Source: an archaeon (GTDB lineage Archaea > Asgardarchaeota > Hermodarchaeia > Hermodarchaeales > Hermodarchaeaceae). Taken from it: DNA of 7,427 bases. The translations under genes and the position numbers were made by a program. The stretch covers positions 1 through 7,427 of the forward strand of contig JABXGU010000585.1 of NCBI GenBank assembly GCA_016550415.1, written 5' to 3'. Below the pieces are notes generated by a model. It saw nothing but the letters and a program-made list of their open reading frames with translations, searched no databases and had not been told where the DNA came from. This document shows, in pieces, positions 1-5,348 of this stretch (position 1 is its first letter; each line of letters starts with the position of its first letter).

Positions 1-1611
1 AGTGGGAAAGTATTCACGGTGCCATGACCACTGATCTTTTTGGATATCAAACCGGCATCGTTTAAGCACGGAAGCAACTGTGAAATCCTTTGATCCACTT
101 CCGTAGAAAACAGCTGCATCAAAGTCCTCTTGTTCAAGGAAAAGGCGGCTTAATTCACGTCCAACCTTTAGTGCAAGACCGGTTGGTAGTCCAAAGGCGA
201 CTATGCATCCAGGAGTTGGATGGCTGAAGATTGTTCCTCCATACATGGGAGCCTCCCTGCAACCAGCTAAGAAATTCTGAACAACCTCCTCACTGCCTTC
301 CAACATTACAAAGAGAGATTCGTTTAGTCCCAAGTGGAATATTCCAAGGTCAGGTCGGTCAAAGAGAACCTTCTGATTGAATAGTTTGCGCTGTCGGCTC
401 CTCACTTTTCGTGCTGAAACACTTAGCTGCTTTGCCATATCCTCGGCTGTACTCTCAGGAGTTATATGGGCAAGTAATTGGTAATCCAAGGTATCCAGCT
501 GAGCAGACTCAATGTTGGGTTGGCTGTACCGATAGACATTAGGCTGTTCAAGGATTTTCCCAAAACCCTCTCGAATTAGAACATCTCGAAGATACCGAAT
601 CCAAGCAACCCAGCGAAACCTTTCAGCCATAGGTATTTCAGAATCGTAAGCAAGGTAGCTGCGTAAATTGTAACCTTGAAAAACGCTATCTAATGGATAT
701 AATCGAAAGCGTGTGAGATGCCCCAAACCCACCAGTTCCTGGAGCCACTCTTTCAATCGACGCAACCGAAGTCTTGGTAAAACATAGGTAACCAAATAAG
801 GTGCACCTGAACCTCCAAAGCGATGTAGCTTCCGAAGATAGGGACATTGTTCTAGGTAGCGGTTGATTCGACTACCCGGGGCAGGATAAGCAAGAACTGC
901 AACATGATTCAACCTGATACGTGGGAAATTAACACGGTAAAAGCGTGTAAGAAGAAGCTTCTCCTTGAAACCCGATATATGCTTGCTGAGAGTTGAAGCA
1001 GAGAAGGAACTTTGTTGAGTAAGATCTTGAATTGTAGCATTAGGATTTTCTTGAAGAAGATGTAATGTCTTGAGTTCTTGCTCTGAAAGAGGAGAAGTAT
1101 AGTTCAACATGAAAGTCTCAATAAGCTCCACATACTCACGAGAAGTAAGTGGAGAAGGAGCTGGTTCAAGATCATCAAGGTATGGTAGTACAAGTCTTAG
1201 GAGATTATTTTGTGTGACGCGGTTAAAGAGAGGTAAAGATAGGGGTGCATTGTATGTGATATCACCATAGTGACGGTGTGGAGAAACAGCCTGCCACACT
1301 CTGAGGAGCTGCTCCCTCTGCGACTCATCAAAGTGAAGATAAGCACACAAGATACCAAGATCGCCACTTTCAGGAACAGGACGAACCACCCCGGGGAGTA
1401 ATGCAGAAAATGTTTCACGATATAAGACAGTATCCAATAGAAGAGGACGATCAAGTATCTGCTTTGCTATTAGCAGTTGATTTTCCTTCCAATATCCACA
1501 GAATTGAGGAGAATCCAAAGAACCATTCTTGTAAATTTGGAGTTTTGTAGGACGTGGAGGGTCACGGTCTGTCAACTGGGCAACCTGTTGCCCGATGGAT
1601 TTCAGGCGCAT
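1..1611 (-). CDS. Tandem Lrp/AsnC-like winged-helix transcriptional regulator (3' end cut by window edge)
   Basis: The minus frame is open from the window edge to a stop at 1792-1794, and the only early ATG is at 1609-1611, giving at least 537 residues. Residues 1-150 are unrecognised. Residues ~176-228 look like a first winged helix (LSEQELKTLHLLQE, then TIQDL and STLSKHISGFKEKL as the helix-turn-helix). They are followed by a beta-alpha-beta stretch (HVAVLAYPAPGS ... LVTYVLP) like the Lrp RAM ligand domain. Residues ~370-418 form a second, clearer AsnC-type helix-turn-helix (LDTLDYQLLAHI, AEDMAKQLSVSARKVRSRQRKL), followed by a second RAM-like stretch. The protein is therefore probably a duplicated HTH-RAM regulator, longer than the usual ~150-residue single-module Lrp, that binds DNA in the cytoplasm. 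GTG at 1642-1644 is a possible alternative start that would add a short helix. No strong Shine-Dalgarno precedes either start. Target genes are unknown. Regulator class is fairly sure; specific family is not. Confidence 0.8.
   Translation of the reverse strand, partial: MRLKSIGQQVAQLTDRDPPRPTKLQIYKNGSLDSPQFCGYWKENQLLIAKQILDRPLLLDTVLYRETFSALLPGVVRPVPESGDLGILCAYLHFDESQREQLLRVWQAVSPHRHYGDITYNAPLSLPLFNRVTQNNLLRLVLPYLDDLEPAPSPLTSREYVELIETFMLNYTSPLSEQELKTLHLLQENPNATIQDLTQQSSFSASTLSKHISGFKEKLLLTRFYRVNFPRIRLNHVAVLAYPAPGSRINRYLEQCPYLRKLHRFGGSGAPYLVTYVLPRLRLRRLKEWLQELVGLGHLTRFRLYPLDSVFQGYNLRSYLAYDSEIPMAERFRWVAWIRYLRDVLIREGFGKILEQPNVYRYSQPNIESAQLDTLDYQLLAHITPESTAEDMAKQLSVSARKVRSRQRKLFNQKVLFDRPDLGIFHLGLNESLFVMLEGSEEVVQNFLAGCREAPMYGGTIFSHPTPGCIVAFGLPTGLALKVGRELSRLFLEQEDFDAAVFYGSGSKDFTVASVLKRCRFDIQKDQWSWHREYFPT
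1578..1593. repeat. 16-bp palindrome inside the start of the regulator gene
   Basis: GGGCAAC-CT-GTTGCCC is a perfect 7-bp inverted repeat with a 2-base centre. It lies 18-33 bases inside the regulator reading frame. Its size and symmetry would fit an operator for a dimeric helix-turn-helix protein, so autoregulation is possible, but codon constraint (Gly-Gln-Gln-Val-Ala) could also create it. Confidence 0.45.
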
Positions 1612-1690
1612 TCTCAATTGGTTATACTGGTGCTTTCTTTGCACCGATGAAGAAGATTCATTCTTTTGTGTGTCTGCCCGCGTCAAAGTC

Positions 1691-1718
1691 GCCAAGCGTA
1701 TATCGCCCCCAGCTTGGC
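1691..1718. repeat. 7-bp inverted repeat GCCAAGC/GCTTGGC in regulator leader
   Basis: The arms are at 1691-1697 and 1712-1718 with a 14-base spacer, just downstream (minus strand) of the TATA-like box at 1758-1765. It could be an operator or an RNA hairpin in the leader. A smaller GGCA-ATGA-TGCC symmetry overlaps its right arm at 1716-1727. Confidence 0.35.
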
Positions 1719-1757
1719 AATGATGCCTTTGAAAAACCGGAAGAAGTGGTTGGTGAG

Positions 1758-1765
1758 TATTTAAA
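1758..1765 (-). promoter_or_regulatory. TATA-like box (TTTAAATA) for the regulator gene
   Basis: On the minus strand this reads TTTAAATA, matching the archaeal TATA consensus, and is preceded by a G-rich GTGGGG. It would place a transcription start near 1733-1737 and leave a leader of about 90-125 bases before the ATG at 1611 or GTG at 1644. Confidence 0.45.
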
Positions 1766-1800
1766 CCCCACCATGAACCATAAAAAAACGGCTATTATGC

Positions 1801-1842
1801 TTTTATTTCAGATTTAACCGGAATATAAACCCTGAAATAAAA
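1801..1842. repeat. 11-bp perfect inverted repeat around a TATA-like box
   Basis: TTTTATTTCAG (1801-1811) and CTGAAATAAAA (1832-1842) are exact reverse complements separated by 20 bases. The spacer contains a minus-strand TTTATATT (1822-1829), a second TATA candidate for the regulator. It could be an operator that controls access to this promoter, or a weak hairpin at the end of PLD-gene transcription. The AT-rich arms make a stable RNA terminator less likely. Confidence 0.45.
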
Positions 1843-1955
1843 TTTAAAGGATAAACAGTAGCAAAAAATGTGTTTAAGGAATAAAAAAGCAGTAAAACCT
1901 ACTAGTTCATAACCAACCTCTTCATGCATTTAGATAAAAAATTCAGTAAAAAGGC
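1843..1955 (-). repeat. Three degenerate direct repeats, T-rich on the minus strand
   Basis: Similar units lie at about 1843-1868, 1873-1899 and 1929-1955. On the plus strand each reads roughly TTTA, a purine-rich GGATAAA-like core, then CAGTA and an A run; the first unit has CAGTAGCAAAAAA, the second GCAGTAAAA, the third TTCAGTAAAAA. On the minus strand each is a U-rich element just after the PLD-like gene. Confidence 0.35.
1936..1952 (-). terminator. T-tract terminator after the PLD-like gene
   Basis: Minus-strand runs of five T (1952-1948) and six T (1941-1936) begin about 85 bases after the stop codon, and further six-T runs follow at 1888-1883 and 1868-1863. Archaeal RNA polymerase commonly stops at such tracts without a hairpin. 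No strong stem precedes them. Confidence 0.4.
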
Positions 1956-2037
1956 TTTATTTGTTATATTTCTACCAAAGACCAAAGACGAGATATTAGT
2001 GTGATTTTGGCCAAGAATTACCTGTTTATGAGATAAG

Positions 2038-2973
2038 CTAGATTCGCCTTGTCAGAGAGTGCACTTCACAAGTCCGATTTTTGCAGCCTGTACACTCTGA
2101 ACTTTGGTGAACCCAGTAATGGTCGAAACGCTCAACGAATTTTCCGACGAAGTCAGGGTTGGAGGTCCATGTTGCCTGTTCGCCAATTCCGGATAGCCCT
2201 TTTCCTGTGAAGTTTGCGCTGCCCTCTAGTACTTCAGTTTCATCAATTATTATGGCTTTTATGTGAATTTGTGTGCAGACTAGAATTTCAATGGTTGGTG
2301 ACTTGTTGAGGAGTTCCTCTACTGCCTTACGAAAGTGGGTACCCAGTCCTCCAAAGGACTCTGGGTCACGGATAATTAAGCGAACATTTACGCCATTTTC
2401 CGCCTTTGCCACTAGACGGTCTATTAGATTCACTTGACAGGTTTCAGTTCCGACTGTAATTGTTTTTACTGCTGTGAAATTTTGGACCATAATTCGAATG
2501 GACCTTGATGCTCGATCCAACATGTCACAAATCTTGCAGGCGATGGCGATTCCATTTAGGAGTTCGTGGTGTCCCTCTCGCAGTTCCTTTTCAGAGACTT
2601 CAGTTAATTCATCAGGAGATTCCTTTTCTTCTTCTGTGTCACCACTTACTGAGCTAATGGTGGGTTCCCCTGTATCTGTTGTTGGCTCCTTTGGCAGGGA
2701 GGGAGATGTGGGATAAAAACTGTCGAGAGCTTCGACAAGGTGTGCAGGTAGGGGTTCACCTCTTTTGAGTGTCTTTGTGATTTCAACCATTGTCTTGGCG
2801 CGTTGATAGGCGATGCGATGTGCTGAGCCATCGGAATGCTTTGCTAATTCCTTGAAGATCTCTGCTGCCTTTAGAGCTGCTTGGGCTGCATGTTCAAAAT
2901 CGCCTTGACCAAGGAATTGGCGCAAGAGAAGAAGTGCCTCCCGTGCTATTCGACCAAGGCGTGCAGTACTCAT
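2038..2973 (-). CDS. Single-HKD phospholipase D-like protein with MIT/TPR-like N-terminus and C-terminal Cys/His cluster
   Basis: This 311-residue protein has three parts. Residues ~1-72 are an amphipathic helical bundle (REALLLLRQFLGQGDFEHAA ... AAEIFKELAKH ... AYQRAKTMVEI) that resembles an MIT or TPR-like protein-binding domain. Residues ~85-130 are an acidic Pro/Glu/Ser-rich linker. Residues ~140-290 are a phospholipase D-like domain with RSIRIMVQNF, GVNVRLIIRD and one intact HKD motif: His237, Lys239, Asp244, then Gly251-Ser252-x-Asn254. It ends in a typical FDHYW tail. Single-HKD enzymes of this superfamily usually dimerise to build one phosphodiesterase site, and act on nucleic acids or phospholipids; the substrate here is unknown. 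The tail has Cys294, Cys297, Cys302 and His305 (CX2CX4CX2H), a possible zinc site. There is no signal peptide or membrane segment. The ATG at 2971-2973 follows GAGG at 2981-2984, with 7 bases between. The gene is monocistronic, divergent from the small membrane protein. Confidence 0.88.
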   Translation of the reverse strand: MSTARLGRIAREALLLLRQFLGQGDFEHAAQAALKAAEIFKELAKHSDGSAHRIAYQRAKTMVEITKTLKRGEPLPAHLVEALDSFYPTSPSLPKEPTTDTGEPTISSVSGDTEEEKESPDELTEVSEKELREGHHELLNGIAIACKICDMLDRASRSIRIMVQNFTAVKTITVGTETCQVNLIDRLVAKAENGVNVRLIIRDPESFGGLGTHFRKAVEELLNKSPTIEILVCTQIHIKAIIIDETEVLEGSANFTGKGLSGIGEQATWTSNPDFVGKFVERFDHYWVHQSSECTGCKNRTCEVHSLTRRI

Positions 2974-3006
2974 AATCAGTCCTCGTGCCTGTCAAACTAG
3001 CTGTGT

Positions 3007-3014
3007 AATATTAA
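3007..3014 (-). promoter_or_regulatory. TATA-like box for the PLD-like gene
   Basis: On the minus strand it reads TTAATATT, 34-41 bases upstream of the ATG at 2973. It predicts a very short leader starting near 2985, just at the GAGG ribosome site. A related GTTAATAT lies in opposite orientation at 3044-3051, making an 8-bp inverted pair with 3008-3015 in this divergent promoter region. Confidence 0.4.
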
Positions 3015-3077
3015 CATAAGAAATTATGGTAAATCTACACTAAGTTAATATGTTACAGTCACTTATTGAAAACATAA

Positions 3078-3104
3078 ACTTCTTAAATAGAAATAATAAG
3101 AAGT
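3078..3104 (+). promoter_or_regulatory. TATA-like box inside an 8-bp inverted repeat, promoter/operator of the small membrane protein
   Basis: CTTAAATA (3082-3089) is a TATA-like box about 26 bases from a predicted start near 3112, leaving only a few bases before the ATG at 3121. The box overlaps the left arm of a perfect inverted repeat, ACTTCTTA (3078-3085) and TAAGAAGT (3097-3104), spacer 11. A protein bound there would block TBP, so repression is the likely mode. The gene has no Shine-Dalgarno; a GGGG and seven T directly precede the ATG, consistent with near-leaderless translation. Confidence 0.45.
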
Positions 3105-3120
3105 ATTCTGGGGTTTTTTT

Positions 3121-3552
3121 ATGGTTTCTTTGAAAATTTTTGGGTGTATTACAATCCTCTTTTACATAATTGGCGGAATTTCAATATTTGGAATAGCGAT
3201 TTCCCTTTATCCTCAATTGATAATAGTACATCAACTTATGTTTCAAGGAGGCTATGATCCGTCCTATTTCCCACTATTTAATCAAGTCTCTCAATCTATG
3301 ATGTTCTATGCAATTTTTGGTCTTATCATCCTCATACTCGCTTGTGCACACATACCAGCAATTTTCTCAATACCTGAGAAGCGCAACTATTTTCGGAATA
3401 TTGCTATAGCTGCCATTGCACTTGGAATAATGTTTTTCCTTTTTTGTTCTAGGGACTTCATAACAGGAGCCGAGGTCTATTTGGCTATCCCAATAATTTG
3501 TGGAGTTATTGGCTTCGTCACTTATTGGAGAAGCAGAAAACAGACTATATGA
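3121..3552 (+). CDS. Small four-helix membrane protein, function unknown
   Basis: This 143-residue protein is not recognised. It has four probable membrane segments at about residues 5-30, 59-82, 92-109 and 117-136. A loop with a GGYDPSYF stretch lies between the first two, a charged PEKRNYFRN turn between the second and third, and a basic RSRKQ tail follows. The tail and the positive PEKR loop suggest both ends face the cytoplasm. The coding sequence is more AT-rich than the minus-strand genes around it. It stands alone, divergent from the PLD-like gene and convergent with the VirB4-like operon. The ATG is preceded by a promoter with an overlapping inverted repeat, so it is probably regulated. 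A membrane channel subunit, immunity-type protein or sensor partner are all possible and none is supported. Confidence 0.75.
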   Translation: MVSLKIFGCITILFYIIGGISIFGIAISLYPQLIIVHQLMFQGGYDPSYFPLFNQVSQSMMFYAIFGLIILILACAHIPAIFSIPEKRNYFRNIAIAAIALGIMFFLFCSRDFITGAEVYLAIPIICGVIGFVTYWRSRKQTI

Positions 3553-3566
3553 AGTCTTTTAAAAAA
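3542..3566 (+). terminator. Short hairpin and TTTT/AAAAAA run at the end of the membrane-protein gene
   Basis: AGACT (3542-3546) and AGTCT (3553-3557) form a 5-bp stem around the stop codon, followed by TTTT then AAAAAA. The A run gives a T6 on the minus strand, so the element could also stop transcription from the convergent operon. A seven-T run at 3689-3695 is a second candidate stop for the plus-strand gene. The rest of 3553-3767 shows no gene. Confidence 0.35.
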
Positions 3567-3767
3567 GGGTTTTCAAGTGATCACCAGCGTCAGTGAATAG
3601 GAATTAGTGATATTTGTGAGAAGAGTCGCTTGTGTTTTAGATAACTTGCTCTTTAATATCTGTAATAAGATAATGGATTTAGCATTCATTTTTTTCACTG
3701 AAGCAGCATAATGAGATACTATTTGAACGAAAGGCTAAGAACTTATGTTAAGCATCTAACTAGTAAA

Positions 3768-5312
3768 TCACCCTTCGTCTGTGATAGTTGTTGGTGTTAG
3801 ATATGTTGCATATTCGATTAGGGCAGATTCGCCTTTAGGTGTAATGCTAAAGACGGTGCGTCTGTGGCGGGGATCTCCTTCTTCTACAGCATGCACATAT
3901 CGATGGGCTACAAGGGTGTCTAGGAGATATGTGATTAATTGATCGGAGTAGCCTGCAGTGCTTTTCAAGGCGGTTGGTGTTAATCGGTATTCACGGAGTA
4001 AACCAAGGAGCCGGATAGCTTCTTCGATATGTGCCGTGAAGTCTTTGTGTAACATTGTAGGTGCAATAGTGGCTGTTAGGCTTGCGGGGGATTGGGTCAA
4101 AGGAGAAGTGATGCCCACTTGTGTTTTTGGTAATAGGATGACTCGGAGAGGTATTGTTGCCTGAAGGTCTGGTCGAGTCATAAGAGCCATATTGGGTTCT
4201 AGTTGTCGGAGTAGTTCACGGTGATATAGGCTTTCTCGCTTTGATGAGTATGGGCTGATATGTGAACTTGAGAGTTTTAGTGGTACTTGAACTACATCGA
4301 GATCTTCCTTGAGTTTGAGCCTATGGACAATGAGAGTTCCAAAGAGTCCTGCCATGCCTTTGGGGAGTAGACTTGGATGATTTCCACTTAGGTGCAAGGC
4401 GGCATCCACATCTGCGAGTCGTTGCTGCCAATGGCGGATTCCTCTGACATCATCTTTTTCGTGGCGTTGTATGCCAGAAGTACCGATTAAGTGAAGATCA
4501 GCATCGTCAAGGAGAAGAACAAGGGGAGAGAGAATTCTGTGTACATCTTGGGTTTTTCTTGTGGCACAAACCTTTGCTAGTACTAATGAGAGAAGAAATC
4601 CATGGATATGCCGGTCAAATGTTGGGCATTCAATAATGGTGATGCCAGGGGAGAGTAATTCTTTGAAGGAGGGTTGAGATAGGCCGGTAAAACATGCACC
4701 TGCGGGTCCTGTTGAAAGGTTGTTGACTAATCGTTCTAGGAATTGGGCATCACGCCGTTCACCATAATCTGTGAATTCGCCGCGAGCAAGGAATGCACGA
4801 ATTTCATCTAATAGGTCCAAGAGGGTGGGAGGTGATCTGGCTGTGTGAACATTACCAAGCATACGATACAGGAGAAGCCACTGTTTATCAGAGAGAGAAA
4901 AGGGGTGAAGGGCTTCTGCGAACAACTCAGCATAAGCATTGATTTCCAGTTGTTCTGAATCCAAGGGATTCACTCGCAGGTTTTGACCCAATGCATAGAT
5001 TCTGCATTCTGGAGTGTGTTGAACTAATTCACGATAACTAGTATCAGTTGTCACGATAATGTAGCAGAAGGAATGCCTCGATGCTTCTAGCATGATTCGT
5101 TTGTTCGTGTTGCAGCGTGATTTCAGTTCACCAAGGGTAAGAATACCTGCAGGTAAATCATCAAATCTCAAACCCACAGGTGTTTCTGATTTCATAAGCT
5201 CTGTTTCATAGGTGAATCCAATGATGATATCTGATTCTAAGTCGGTGGGAATGACAAATTCAGCAGGAACACCACTACCTAACCCCTTTGCTAGAAGTGG
5301 CGGAATCCGCAA
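3768..5312 (-). CDS. VirB4/HerA-like ATPase domain with degenerate Walker A and C-terminal winged helix; probable 3' half of a frameshifted gene
   Basis: This 514-residue reading frame has the plan of VirB4/HerA motor ATPases. Residues 1-50 (RIPPLLAKG, then DIIIGFTYE) match the strands before the P-loop. ILTLGELKSRCNTN (57-70) sits at the Walker A position, but the expected GK[ST] is replaced by Arg-Cys-Asn. LRVNPLD (112-118) and LSTGPAGACFTG (199-210) are typical of the family. LVLLLDDAD (264-272) sits at Walker B with Asp where Glu is usual, and the stretch at 310-331 (NHPSLLPKG, then GTLIVHRL) matches the following strand. The lysine loss suggests weak or no ATP hydrolysis. Residues ~425-500 form a winged helix with a basic wing (DPRHRRTVFSITPKG). 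The only upstream start is a TTG at 5310-5312 with no well-placed ribosome site. The frame stays open to a stop at 5358-5360, and LTGAESARFF just upstream of the TTG continues the family similarity, so translation probably enters from the preceding gene by a -1 shift. Confidence 0.72.
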   Translation of the reverse strand: MRIPPLLAKGLGSGVPAEFVIPTDLESDIIIGFTYETELMKSETPVGLRFDDLPAGILTLGELKSRCNTNKRIMLEASRHSFCYIIVTTDTSYRELVQHTPECRIYALGQNLRVNPLDSEQLEINAYAELFAEALHPFSLSDKQWLLLYRMLGNVHTARSPPTLLDLLDEIRAFLARGEFTDYGERRDAQFLERLVNNLSTGPAGACFTGLSQPSFKELLSPGITIIECPTFDRHIHGFLLSLVLAKVCATRKTQDVHRILSPLVLLLDDADLHLIGTSGIQRHEKDDVRGIRHWQQRLADVDAALHLSGNHPSLLPKGMAGLFGTLIVHRLKLKEDLDVVQVPLKLSSSHISPYSSKRESLYHRELLRQLEPNMALMTRPDLQATIPLRVILLPKTQVGITSPLTQSPASLTATIAPTMLHKDFTAHIEEAIRLLGLLREYRLTPTALKSTAGYSDQLITYLLDTLVAHRYVHAVEEGDPRHRRTVFSITPKGESALIEYATYLTPTTITDEG

Positions 5313-5348
5313 GAAGAATCTGGCAGACTCCGCCCCTGTTAGAAAAAA
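5299..5348 (-). promoter_or_regulatory. Candidate -1 programmed ribosomal frameshift signal
   Basis: In the frame of the upstream gene the minus strand reads CAT TTT TTC TAA. T TTT TTC (5348-5342) fits the slippery pattern X XXY YYZ, and TAA is the next codon. After a 7-base spacer (5341-5335), GGCGGAGTCTGC (5334-5323) can pair with GCGGATTCCGCC (5310-5299): 12 bp with two G-U pairs and a 12-base loop. A -1 slip gives Phe-Phe-Leu-Thr-Gly-Ala-Glu and joins the two VirB4-like halves in a natural position. The hairpin also buries the G of the TTG start. A homopolymer error in the T6 run is the main alternative. Confidence 0.5.

Larger units (their letters stand above)
1612..2037. other. Intergenic control region between the PLD gene and the regulator gene
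   Basis: This 426-base stretch has no convincing gene. From right to left it holds the T-tract terminator region of the PLD-like gene (about 1863-1955) with three degenerate repeats, then an 11-bp inverted repeat at 1801-1842 around a TATA-like box. Next come a second TATA-like box at 1758-1765, a 7-bp inverted repeat at 1691-1718, and the probable leader of the regulator. The plus-strand reading frame across 1554-1817 has no recognisable product and overlaps the regulator start. Confidence 0.6.

Noticed and set aside
1554..1817. Plus-strand 87-residue reading frame
   Set aside because: It overlaps the start and leader of the minus-strand regulator, has no recognisable domain, and its tail runs into the 1801-1842 inverted repeat.
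2474..2716. Plus-strand 80-residue reading frame opposite the PLD-like gene
   Set aside because: It is the complement of the acidic linker and PLD start, with low-complexity Ser/Val composition and no ribosome site. It is a shadow.
3553..3767. Possible small gene or RNA in the convergent gap
   Set aside because: Only T/A runs, the small GTGATCAC palindrome and scattered GTGA motifs were seen; no coding frame or stable fold stood out.
5310..5312. TTG as a genuine independent start of the ATPase-like gene
   Set aside because: It has no ribosome site at suitable spacing (nearest GGAG is 15 bases away), lies within a predicted stem-loop, and family-like sequence continues upstream of it. Kept only as the coordinate limit; stop-start reinitiation is not excluded.
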